Notes: generated from the sequence alone by a model not told the origin. A stretch of 5,493 bases of DNA from JAJPJX01 sp964568355 (GCA_964568355.1 CAZMRK010000220.1:1-5493), one strand, 5' to 3'. Numbered from the stretch's first letter, positions 1 to 5,493 are shown. Made by a program: numbers and translations.

Positions 1-844
1 CGAAATAGGTGCCGGTCAGGTCCCAGTTTTCCTGCCGGGCGTCCACGACCAGATGGTATCGCCAGCCGCGCAGCGGGCCGGAGAAGTCCAGGCCCGCCCG
101 GCGCTTTTGCGCATCCCAGCGCCAGAGTGCGCTGAGGTTGAGCGACCTCCGGCGCAGATTATAGAAATCCAGAAAAAGAGTCTGGTAAGGCAGACCGCGG
201 AGCAGGGAAGCGGCCGTTCCGATCCAGCCATGGAGCGGTTGACCCGCGGGCACGGTGCGAATGGTGAGGTCGAACTGCTGGTCGGATTGCGGAGCCAGGG
301 CGAAGCGGCACTCGGAGAACGTTTGCAGCGCTGCCACGTTCGCCTCGGTTTGCAGCAGCCGCCGATAAGTGAAGACCTGGCCGGCGGAGATGTCGAATGT
401 GCGATCGCGGAGCAATGGGTCGAGCGGCGGCGGGGGCACGAACAGAACGTGCTGGATGAGAGGCTTTTCAATTCGATTCCAATACTTCAAGGTCGCCGCT
501 ACGTTCCCGTCCAGCAGGTACAAGGTACCCAGAAAGTCAGTGGCGTATCGATCTTCCGCGTCGAGGCGAAGCGCGTCGTGGAGGTAGCCTTTGGCCGCGT
601 GGAAGCGGCCTTGGCGGTACGCTACTCCGGCAAGCTCGACCGGAAACCGGGAGTCGGAAGGGAACCTGCGCCGGCCCTCGAGGAGCACGGTCTCGGCTTC
701 CGTCCATCGGCCCGCGCGGCCGAGAGCGATGGCCTGATCGAGCGCCGTCTGCGCGGCTGCCGGGCTTTCGCCCTGGGCCCACATCGCACCGAGCGCGAAA
801 AGAAAAAGAGCCGCACCGGTAATTGCGGACGAACGGGCGTTCAC
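1..844 (-). CDS. TPR-POTRA-beta-barrel outer membrane protein (BamA/TamA-like), 3' end beyond window
   Basis: Reading leftward from a GTG at 844-842, the frame is open for 281 codons and leaves the window without a stop. The GTG overlaps the stop of the upstream peptidase gene (GTGA), which implies translational coupling. It is preferred because it gives a complete signal peptide, with a hydrophobic core around residues 9-20 and a likely cut after MWAQ near residue 24. The next Met (residue 21) would destroy this. Residues about 30-125 are Ala/Leu-rich paired helices of TPR type. Residues about 150-198 resemble a POTRA domain (helical segment, then FSECRFAL and FDLTIRTV strands). From about 207 on, short strands with alternating hydrophobic and polar residues and aromatic ends (LPYQTLFLDFYNL, RRAGLDFSGPL, WRYHLVVDAR) look like the start of an Omp85-type barrel. 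Probable role: outer membrane insertion or secretion, or a surface barrel with a periplasmic TPR arm. The domain calls come from pattern only; the barrel is mostly outside the window. Confidence 0.72.
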   Translation of the reverse strand, partial: MNARSSAITGAALFLFALGAMWAQGESPAAAQTALDQAIALGRAGRWTEAETVLLEGRRRFPSDSRFPVELAGVAYRQGRFHAAKGYLHDALRLDAEDRYATDFLGTLYLLDGNVAATLKYWNRIEKPLIQHVLFVPPPPLDPLLRDRTFDISAGQVFTYRRLLQTEANVAALQTFSECRFALAPQSDQQFDLTIRTVPAGQPLHGWIGTAASLLRGLPYQTLFLDFYNLRRRSLNLSALWRWDAQKRRAGLDFSGPLRGWRYHLVVDARQENWDLTGTYF

Positions 845-1371
845 CGGGCTTGCCTGGGAACGGCCAGCAGGCTCCAGTAGTCGGTTTGCTTCCAGGCTGT
901 TTCGAAACGGTCCAGGCCCTCGCGAATCAACTTGCCGCGAGCGGAATCGTTGAGCCAGACGGCTTCCCGGTCGATACCGACAACGACCGCGTAGTGCAGC
1001 CATCCCGATGCGCCCTTGTAGCCCAGGCAAACGACGAGCGGGCGTCCCTTTGCAAACTGGTCCACCAGATCGGAGCGCTCCCCACGGAAGACGAACGCGT
1101 CGAACCCGTTAGCTTCCAGGTACCGTTTCAGCGCCTGGCCTTGAATGCCTTTGGCGGAGGCGGGCAGCATGCGGTCGATGCGCTCCGTATCGGCGGCCGC
1201 GCCCGCCAGCGAGGGCTGAAAGCGCGCCCAGTACTGAATCACCATGGCAATCGCCGCGGCGCCGCAGCCGGCGCGCACCTGCCGCACAAACGGCACGTCG
1301 AGCCACTCCGTCGTGGCCGCGTGCGCGGATGGCAGAAGCAGGAAGAGCAGAATCAGAGCGCGGCTACGCAT
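841..1371 (-). CDS. Exported C39-like cysteine peptidase (PA2778-type)
   Basis: A 176-aa protein. Residues 1-18 form a clear Sec signal peptide (Leu-rich core, cut after SAHA). The mature part has the C39 layout: DVPFVRQ with the candidate oxyanion Gln31, then GCGAAAIAMV with the nucleophile Cys36, GWLHYAVVVGID with His126, and WLNDSARGK with Asp142. The middle (residues 75-115: GIQGQALKRYLEANGF, DLVDQFAKGRPLVV) and the end (ETAWKQTDYWSLLAVP) match my memory of the stand-alone PA2778 family rather than bacteriocin-exporter C39 domains, since no ABC transporter is fused or nearby. It should act in the periplasm or envelope; the substrate is unknown. An in-frame TGA six codons before the ATG fixes the start, although no good Shine-Dalgarno is visible. 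It lies 48 bp after the upstream gene and overlaps the outer membrane protein gene by 4 bp, so the pair is probably co-translated and may work together. Confidence 0.85.
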   Translation of the reverse strand: MRSRALILLFLLLPSAHAATTEWLDVPFVRQVRAGCGAAAIAMVIQYWARFQPSLAGAAADTERIDRMLPASAKGIQGQALKRYLEANGFDAFVFRGERSDLVDQFAKGRPLVVCLGYKGASGWLHYAVVVGIDREAVWLNDSARGKLIREGLDRFETAWKQTDYWSLLAVPRQAR

Positions 1372-1419
1372 GGCAATGGGGCGCGATCAGACACATCGAT
1401 TTCCAGCATACGCCCTGGC

Positions 1420-2184
1420 CTAGAGCGCCGCACGCAACTGCGCGAGCACGGGGGAGACTCTTTGTGAGGAATGTTCCAGACTTTCCAGAATGCGCCGGTA
1501 ATGGGGAATACGCAGGCAGGCTTCCGCCGGCCCGGTGGGCATTTCGAGCAGCGTGTGCAGCAGTTCGGGAAGATTCGAGACGGAAACTTCCCGGGGGCCG
1601 GTGCCCACCAGCAGGCGCCCGAGAAACGACGCGATATCCGTGGAAGTAGCGCCGCGCGGCAGGCTGAATGCGGCATCCTCTCCCATTGCGTCGAGCAGTA
1701 CGCCGAAAAGCGCCGGCCACGACTGCACGGCAAACAAGCCCTCCAGCACAAGGCGTAACTCACGGGCGGCCAGTTCCAGGTGGGTGCGGTTGCTGCGGTA
1801 GAAAACACTGAATCGGTCGAGAAACGGGCAGACGGCCAGATTAGTCCCCCAGGCCATCGCCATGCCGCCGGCCAGGCTCATGCAGAAGGGGATATCGTAG
1901 CGCGAAAGGCCGCGCATCCAGAGCGGCTGCCTCCCTTGCGACTCGACCACCGGATCCTGCTCCCGCAGGAAGCCATCGATGTCCTGCTCGCAGATGGCGT
2001 TGCCCGCCGCATACTTCACGGATCGCAATCCTACGGAGAGCAGCAGATGATCTCCGCGCCATCGCATACCGGGTTGAAGACCCGCGGCGGCACGTTCTGA
2101 TCGCGTTGCCGCGGGAAGCGAGGACAGCATTTCGACAGACTGCCAGATCGCCGGCAAGCCTACAGTTAAAATCGTTCGGGACAA
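1420..2184 (-). CDS. Hypothetical protein, 254 aa, TTG start
   Basis: I do not recognise this protein. The frame stays open up to 2502, but a TTG at 2184-2182 preceded by AGGAGGG with a 4-nt spacer is the best start and gives 254 aa. There is no signal peptide and no convincing transmembrane segment. The N-terminus (ILTVGLPAIWQSVEML) is only mildly hydrophobic, so the product is probably cytoplasmic. Visible features: a middle block with SRYDIPFCMSLAGGMAMAWGTNLAV (about residues 94-118); an amphipathic helical stretch around 134-165 (THLELAARELRLVLEGLFAV); and a C-terminal half rich in Leu helices (FLGRLLVGTG, LPELLHTLLEM, YRRILESLEH). It looks like a mostly alpha-helical domain without catalytic motifs that I can name. 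It is the first gene of the minus-strand cluster, 48 bp before the C39-like peptidase with no terminator between them, so it may be co-transcribed. Its reality rests on the strong ribosome site and the long open frame. Confidence 0.6.
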   Translation of the reverse strand: MSRTILTVGLPAIWQSVEMLSSLPAATRSERAAAGLQPGMRWRGDHLLLSVGLRSVKYAAGNAICEQDIDGFLREQDPVVESQGRQPLWMRGLSRYDIPFCMSLAGGMAMAWGTNLAVCPFLDRFSVFYRSNRTHLELAARELRLVLEGLFAVQSWPALFGVLLDAMGEDAAFSLPRGATSTDIASFLGRLLVGTGPREVSVSNLPELLHTLLEMPTGPAEACLRIPHYRRILESLEHSSQRVSPVLAQLRAAL

Positions 2185-2188
2185 AATT

Positions 2189-2195
2189 CCCTCCT
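2189..2195 (-). promoter_or_regulatory. Strong Shine-Dalgarno deciding a TTG start
   Basis: The minus strand reads AGGAGGG here, 4 nt before the TTG at 2184-2182. It is the strongest ribosome binding site in the window. It supports starting the 254-aa gene at TTG and treating the 106 open codons further upstream as non-coding. Confidence 0.65.
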
Positions 2196-2530
2196 GGCAC
2201 CCGCTCTTTCGATTGTATGCGAGTCCAGTGGCCAGGGGTAGTGTTGTGCCGAACCATGATTTCGATTGAAAGCAGTAGTGTAATGGGCGCAAAACCGACT
2301 TTCCTGTCCCCAACCGGCCCGGCAACATGGTGCCGCCACGCCCGGCCGGTCCGGAATCACCGGCACGTATGAGCGGAGTTTGCGGTCCGAATCGCACTAG
2401 CGGCCTGTTGGGATTTTGTGTAAAGACCTTGGACCTGTGGAGATTTATCCGCACCTCACATCCAATTTGCAGCTCTCGCGTGCGTCCTGTTGCCGACTGC
2501 ATACATTGGACTTATGCCTTCCTCGAGCTC

Positions 2531-2546
2531 TGGCCCCAAGATTGCA
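2531..2546 (+). promoter_or_regulatory. Sigma-54 (RpoN) -24/-12 promoter of the sorted protein/exosortase unit
   Basis: The plus strand reads TGGCCCC, AAGA, TTGCA. Against the sigma-54 consensus TGGCACG-N4-TTGCW it differs only at the fifth and seventh bases. The invariant GG (2532-2533) and GC (2544-2545) are exactly 10 bp apart, as required. Transcription would begin near 2557, giving a leader of about 33 nt before the ATG at 2590. That leader holds a small GCCC/GGGC stem (2565-2576) just before the AAAGGG ribosome site (2578-2583). RpoN control of PEP-CTERM genes with a PrsK/PrsR two-component pair is known in floc-forming betaproteobacteria, so such a promoter in front of an exosortase substrate makes biological sense. 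No sigma-54 activator gene is in the window. Confidence 0.65.
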
Positions 2547-2589
2547 ATAACCATACAGAGCGAAGCCCCAAGGGGCCAAAGGGTATGCT

Positions 2590-2853
2590 ATGCGGAAACT
2601 GGTCCAGGTAATCGTCCTCACGGTTGGAGTAATTGGCTTGGCTTTAGGCCAGCCAGGTGGCCGGAACGGCAATCATAGCAACAATGGCCATAACAACAAT
2701 GGCCATAACAACGGCAGGAATGACAACAACGGGAATGGGAGCTGGAGATGGAATGACGGGCCAAATAAAGCGCCCGAAATCAATCCCAGTCAGGCGGCAG
2801 GCGCACTGGCTCTTCTTTCCGGAGCGATGCTGATCGTCCGCCGAAAGAAGTAG
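2590..2853 (+). CDS. Small Asn/Gly-rich secreted protein with APEIN (VPEID-CTERM-like) sorting signal
   Basis: An 87-aa exosortase substrate candidate. Residues 1-20 form a Sec signal peptide (RK, then VQVIVLTVGVIGLALG, cut before Q21). Residues 21-60 are a low-complexity mature part made almost only of Asn, Gly and His with a few Arg and Trp (GNHSN, NGHNN, NGHNN, GRNDNN, SWRWNDG). His29, His34 and His39 recur every five residues. The C-terminus has the three-part exosortase signal: the motif APEIN (61-65), a hydrophobic stretch (about 69-83, AAGALALLSGAMLIV) and a basic tail RRKK (84-87). APEIN is a conservative variant of VPEID, the signal of exosortase E systems, and the next gene encodes an exosortase E/protease. 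After processing only about 40 residues would remain. The ATG follows AAAGGG with a 6-nt spacer and lies about 33 nt after the predicted sigma-54 start. Its role is unknown; it may be a surface or extracellular-matrix peptide. Confidence 0.85.
   Translation: MRKLVQVIVLTVGVIGLALGQPGGRNGNHSNNGHNNNGHNNGRNDNNGNGSWRWNDGPNKAPEINPSQAAGALALLSGAMLIVRRKK
2683..2712 (+). repeat. Two perfect 15-bp tandem repeats inside the sorted protein gene
   Basis: The unit AATGGCCATAACAAC occurs twice with no mismatch (2683-2697 and 2698-2712) and keeps the frame, each copy encoding N-G-H-N-N. The preceding codons encode a degenerate version, GNHSN. Identical DNA as well as protein suggests recent slippage or expansion, so repeat number probably varies between strains. 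Confidence 0.8.
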
Positions 2854-2919
2854 TCACGCAGCGCCGGGTTGCTGAAACCGTTCTGCGAGCACCGGCTCTC
2901 TCCGCAATTTTTTGCTCTT

Positions 2920-4587
2920 ATGAGTTCTTCCCGTGAAGCGATACGATCTGCGGGGAGGTTTTCGCTAGAGATCTCAAGAGACGTTTTCTCGTTGGGCGCG
3001 ACCCAACGCATCGCATTATTTGCCCTTTTATTTGCAGCAGAGTGGATCCCGATGCTGCAGCTCTTTCCTCCTGGGGCACGAGGGCGTTTCGCGTTCCACT
3101 TGGCGGTTGTATGTGGCTCGATTTTTCTGGCTCTGGGATACGCTTCGTTCCGGTCGATTTCCCAGGAGTTAGAGAAGGCTCCGATTGGCTGGCGCTTCCT
3201 GGGCGGTCACATTTGTGCCCTGCTTGCGTATCTCCTTCTATCCGTTCTTTTGTCATCCGTGCCGTCCGGAGATGCTGCAGGCATAGTGCCCGCCTATGTA
3301 CTCGTCCCGGCCCATTACGTTGCCGCGGTCCTGGTGGTCGGACTCGCCGGATGTGCGCTGATTCCTCCAAAGTTGGTATGGCAACTCATCCGCAATGCCC
3401 GTATGGCATGGGCCTTCGCGTTACCGGTAGGAGTCCTCGCGTGGGGACTGATGAGCGTTCCACCGGAACAGGGAGATGCCATTTGGAACGGACCTTTCTG
3501 GAAGCCGGCGACTGACCTGACATTTTACGTAGTTGCGGCATTCCTTCATCTCTTTCTCCCGCAGGTAGTCGCCGACCGGGCAACCATGACGATCGGCAGC
3601 CCGGACTTCGCAGTCACGATCATGGCTGGGTGCAGCGGATGGGAAGGGACGGCCCTCATGCTGGTATTCAGCGTCTCCTGGCTCTGCATAGGGCGGCGGG
3701 AATTTCGTTTCCCCCAGGCATTTCTCCTGGTTCCGGTTGCCATGGCCACTATGTGGATATCCAACGCAGTGAGGATCACTGTCCTGATCCTGATCGGTGT
3801 TGCCGGAGCGCCGCGTGTAGCCATGAATGGATTTCACTCCGAAGCCGGCTGGATCGCATTTAACTGCGTCGCGATCGGTTTCGCAGTGGTTGCCCGGAAA
3901 ATTTCCTGGGTATCGATGCGCGCGTCCGAACCACGGCTTCAAAAGACATTTGCGAAAAGTGCCACGGTTGCCTACCTGTTGCCATTCCTCACGATACTGG
4001 CGGCGGGGATGATTTCGCGCGCCGCTTCCGGCGGGTTTGAGTGGCTTTACCCGCTACGGTTGGTTGCCGCCGCAGCAGTGCTCTGGCTCTTCCGGTCCCA
4101 ATATGCCGGCCTGGACCGGAGATTCAGTTCGTTCTCTTTGCTCCTGGGTGGCGTGGTATTCGCAATTTGGCTGGCACTGGGCTCATTCTCCGGCGCTCAC
4201 GCCGGCAACGGCATGCCATCGGAACTCGCATCCTGGCCCCGTGCTGCCGGCATCGCGTGGTTCGCATGTCGAATTGCCGCCGCGGTGATTACCGTTCCAA
4301 TTGCCGAAGAACTTGCGTTTCGCGGCTTTCTGATCCGGCGCCTGATCTCCGGCGATTTCGAATCGCTCAGTCCTAAGGCGTATACGTACTTTTCTGTCCT
4401 GGTTTCCTCGATCGCCTTTGGTCTCCTTCACGGCAGCCACTGGTTAGCGGGTACCGCAGCAGGATTGCTCTATGCCGTGGCATTCCTGAAACGTGGCCGA
4501 GTCGTCGACGCCATTGTTGCCCATGCGACGACGAACGCCTTACTTGCCGCATGGGTTCTGTGGACCGGCAATTGGTCTTTGTGGTGA
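2920..4587 (+). CDS. xrtE: Exosortase E / CPBP intramembrane protease fusion (VPEID-CTERM system type)
   Basis: A polytopic membrane protein of 555 aa from ATG 2920. A TTG at 2869 in the same frame would add 17 residues; neither start has a clear Shine-Dalgarno. The N-terminal part (about residues 30-325, roughly nine membrane segments) is an exosortase. Its triad is visible: Cys238 in AGCSGWEG, Arg285 in SNAVRITVLI and His306 in GFHSEAGWI. The C-terminal part (about 350-555) is a CPBP/Abi (CAAX-protease-like) domain with EELAFR (Glu463, Glu464, Arg468), FGLLH (Phe500, His504) and HATTN (His535, Asn539). This fusion is typical of exosortase E/protease proteins, known partners of VPEID-CTERM substrates. 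The exosortase should cut and transfer the sorted protein at the inner membrane, while the protease half may clear the leftover C-terminal segment (inference). The gene follows the APEIN substrate gene after 66 bp (15 bp if TTG is used) without a terminator and is probably driven by the same sigma-54 promoter. Confidence 0.93.
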   Translation: MSSSREAIRSAGRFSLEISRDVFSLGATQRIALFALLFAAEWIPMLQLFPPGARGRFAFHLAVVCGSIFLALGYASFRSISQELEKAPIGWRFLGGHICALLAYLLLSVLLSSVPSGDAAGIVPAYVLVPAHYVAAVLVVGLAGCALIPPKLVWQLIRNARMAWAFALPVGVLAWGLMSVPPEQGDAIWNGPFWKPATDLTFYVVAAFLHLFLPQVVADRATMTIGSPDFAVTIMAGCSGWEGTALMLVFSVSWLCIGRREFRFPQAFLLVPVAMATMWISNAVRITVLILIGVAGAPRVAMNGFHSEAGWIAFNCVAIGFAVVARKISWVSMRASEPRLQKTFAKSATVAYLLPFLTILAAGMISRAASGGFEWLYPLRLVAAAAVLWLFRSQYAGLDRRFSSFSLLLGGVVFAIWLALGSFSGAHAGNGMPSELASWPRAAGIAWFACRIAAAVITVPIAEELAFRGFLIRRLISGDFESLSPKAYTYFSVLVSSIAFGLLHGSHWLAGTAAGLLYAVAFLKRGRVVDAIVAHATTNALLAAWVLWTGNWSLW

Positions 4588-4594
4588 TCGCGCC

Positions 4595-4648
4595 GGAGTA
4601 GTTGCCGTAAAGGCAGACCCAACGCACATCGAGCAACTCAAGCACTCC
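4595..4648. other. Imperfect inverted repeat in the convergent spacer after the exosortase gene
   Basis: GGAGTAGTTGC (4595-4605) pairs with GCAACT (4633-4638) and, after a 5-nt bulge, ACTCC (4644-4648). A short TGCC/GGCA hairpin (4603-4615) competes with it. It starts 7 nt after the exosortase stop and might end or stabilise that transcript. No T tract follows on either strand, so this is not called a standard terminator. Confidence 0.25.
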
Positions 4649-4652
4649 TGAT

Positions 4653-4682
4653 AAAAACGGCGATCCGCGTTCGGCACTCGCC
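4653..4682 (-). terminator. Probable Rho-independent terminator of the permease gene
   Basis: Read on the minus strand, starting 19 nt after the permease stop, GGCGA pairs with TCGCC (4682-4678 with 4663-4659). A further CCG/CGG pairing lies inside around an AACG loop. The stem is followed by G and five T (4657-4653). The T tract is short and the stem has an internal loop, so strength is uncertain. Confidence 0.45.
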
Positions 4683-4701
4683 TTTGAAACTCGGGATGCG
4701 C

Positions 4702-5493
4702 TCATTCGTATCTCAGCGCCACCATGGGATCGACTTTGGTCGCCCGGCGCGCGGGGATGGCGGCGGCGAGCAGCGCAGCGGCCAGCAAGACGGCGACGGA
4801 TTGCGACACCGACACAAGATCGAAACTATCGATGCCGTAGATCAGGCTGCCGAGGAACAGGCCCCAGGAAAATGCCACCACGACCCCAATCACCAGTCCG
4901 GCCATCACCGGCATGAGGGAGAAGCGCAAAATCATCCGGACCACGTCTTCGCGCCGTGCTCCGAGCGCCATGCGGATGCCGATTTCTCGCGTCCGTTGGG
5001 TCACCACGCAGGCCAGCACGCCGAAAATCCCCAGCGAGGCGAGGCCGAGCGCCAGGATTCCGAAGAAACTTGATAGGTACGCGATCAGGCGCTCGTGTGC
5101 CAGGCGCCGGTTGATGTACTCTTCCATCAAGCGGACGTGCAGTAGGGGGACGGTAGGGTCCTGGTCCTGGAGCGCGCGGCGAATCCTGGCGATCACCGGG
5201 GCGGCGCTCCCATCAAACCGCACCGCCAGCCAGCGCGCCTCGGCACCGTTTGACCAACTAGGCTCGTAGATAGTCCCCATCGGGTCCGGGCCGGTGATTT
5301 CACAATAGCGCACATCCTTCACCACGCCGATAACCTCAATGCTTTTGTCGCTGGAACAATCGGAGCCGGGGTAGCAGAAGCGGCGTCCCACTGCATTTAC
5401 CGTTCCGAACTGCTGACGGGCCAGGGACTGGTCCATGATGCAAACCCGGGCCCTGTCCTGCTTCCCCGACCAGCCGCGGGGTGCAACTACAGG
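4702..5493 (-). CDS. MacB/FtsX-like ABC transporter permease, C-terminal part (acidobacterial duplicated orphan permease type), 5' end beyond window
   Basis: The frame is open from the right edge (codon 5493-5491) to a stop at 4702: 263 residues, with no start inside the window. A Met at 5436 exists, but the residues before it (ARVCIMDQSLARQQFG) belong to the conserved core, so it is not the start. Residues about 13-105 are the end of a MacB-type periplasmic domain (AVGRRF, IEVIGVVKDVRY, IYEP). Residues about 137-163 are a membrane helix, followed by the FtsX signature RTREIGIRMALGA (167-179), two more helices (about 192-217 and 229-246) and the C-terminal PARRATKVDPMVALRYE. In acidobacterial orphan permeases two such halves are fused; this would be the second half. 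These proteins usually lack an adjacent ATPase, and substrate and partner are unknown. It converges on the exosortase gene and is not in its operon. A Cys-containing insertion (CYPGSDCSSDKS, about residues 40-51) is present. Confidence 0.88.
   Translation of the reverse strand, partial: PVVAPRGWSGKQDRARVCIMDQSLARQQFGTVNAVGRRFCYPGSDCSSDKSIEVIGVVKDVRYCEITGPDPMGTIYEPSWSNGAEARWLAVRFDGSAAPVIARIRRALQDQDPTVPLLHVRLMEEYINRRLAHERLIAYLSSFFGILALGLASLGIFGVLACVVTQRTREIGIRMALGARREDVVRMILRFSLMPVMAGLVIGVVVAFSWGLFLGSLIYGIDSFDLVSVSQSVAVLLAAALLAAAIPARRATKVDPMVALRYE

Larger units (their letters stand above)
2185..2589. other. Divergent intergenic region between the minus-strand cluster and the exosortase cassette
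   Basis: About 405 bp separate the two divergent gene starts. For the rightward cassette there is a sigma-54-type promoter at 2531-2546 (own entry). About 140-185 bp upstream of it lies a direct repeat, CGGTCCGGAATC at 2347-2358 and CGGTCCGAATC at 2383-2393, possibly an activator site. A 7-bp inverted repeat (ACCGGCC at 2313-2319, GGCCGGT at 2344-2350) and a GGCA/TGCC hairpin at 2321-2334 are also present, but both are in GC-rich sequence. For the leftward cluster the only -10-like hexamer seen is TACAAT (2217-2212), without a recognisable -35. The reading frames crossing this region show no domain, signal peptide or ribosome site that supports a gene. Confidence 0.6.

Noticed and set aside
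53..880. Long plus-strand open frame of 275 codons
   Set aside because: It lies antisense to the TPR-POTRA-barrel gene, which has a signal peptide and coherent domain pattern in its own frame. The plus frame is Arg/Glu/Ala-rich without any domain, a common shadow in GC-rich DNA.
2212..2245. Sigma-70 promoter for the minus-strand cluster at TACAAT
   Set aside because: Only the -10-like hexamer fits; no -35-like sequence lies at 16-18 bp, so it is mentioned only in the intergenic entry.
2106..2372. Plus-strand 88-codon open frame in the intergenic region
   Set aside because: It overlaps the start of the opposite-strand gene, has no ribosome site or domain, and its composition looks random.
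2185..2502. 106-codon upstream extension of the 254-aa minus-strand gene
   Set aside because: The extension shows no domain or signal peptide, crosses the whole divergent regulatory region, and is made unnecessary by the strong Shine-Dalgarno before TTG 2184.
2490..2518. Sigma-70 promoter for the plus-strand cassette (TTGCCG, 17 bp, TATGCC)
   Set aside because: The -10 half lacks the conserved final T and matches only three of six positions; the sigma-54 element just downstream is far better.
2650..2664. Gly-Gly at residues 23-24 of the small protein as a C39 double-glycine leader site
   Set aside because: The site directly follows a normal Sec signal peptide rather than a bacteriocin leader, the C39-like peptidase is exported and not fused to an ABC transporter, and the protein has an exosortase tail instead.
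2668..2730. Repeats as a CRISPR-like or non-coding array
   Set aside because: Only two exact units of 15 bp in direct contact without spacers, and they are in frame encoding NGHNN inside a gene with signal peptide and sorting tail.
2854..2920. Resemblance to a c-di-GMP (GEMM) riboswitch start (TCACGCA followed by AAACC)
   Set aside because: The downstream conserved parts (such as GGACGCAAAGCC and the tetraloop-receptor arrangement) are absent; the match is a few bases only.

Overview
The window looks like a chromosomal piece from an Acidobacteriota-like (Solibacter/Bryobacterales-type) bacterium. This is an inference from three things: a GC-rich genome, an MacB/FtsX permease of the kind greatly expanded in Acidobacteria (duplicated orphan permeases), and a small exosortase system in a Gram-negative setting with an outer membrane beta-barrel protein. 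No rRNA, tRNA, insertion sequence, phage gene or CRISPR array was seen.

Layout. Positions 1-2184 are a minus-strand cluster read right to left: an unrecognised 254-aa protein (2184-1420, TTG start behind a strong Shine-Dalgarno), an exported C39-like (PA2778-type) cysteine peptidase (1371-841), and a TPR-POTRA-beta-barrel outer membrane protein (844 to beyond position 1). The last gene starts at a GTG that overlaps the peptidase stop by 4 bp. Positions 2185-2589 are a divergent intergenic region. It carries a near-consensus sigma-54 (-24/-12) promoter pointing right at 2531-2546. Positions 2590-4587 are a plus-strand two-gene unit: a tiny Asn/Gly-rich secreted protein ending in an APEIN-type exosortase sorting signal, then an exosortase E/CPBP-protease fusion (VPEID-CTERM system type). 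Positions 4588-4701 are a convergent spacer with a probable terminator for the minus strand. Positions 4702-5493 are the C-terminal part of a minus-strand MacB/FtsX-like ABC permease that enters from beyond the right edge.

The most interesting part is the 2531-4587 cassette. A sigma-54 promoter appears to drive a dedicated substrate and its own sorting enzyme. The enzyme joins an exosortase (Cys-Arg-His triad visible) to an intramembrane CPBP/Abi-type glutamic protease (EExxxR, FxxxH and HxxxN motifs visible). The likely sequence of events is Sec export of the small protein, recognition of its C-terminal APEIN/TM/RRKK tripartite signal, cleavage and transfer by the exosortase, and possibly removal of the leftover membrane stub by the fused protease. 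The neighbouring peptidase and outer membrane protein also work in the envelope, but a functional link between them and the cassette is only a guess.
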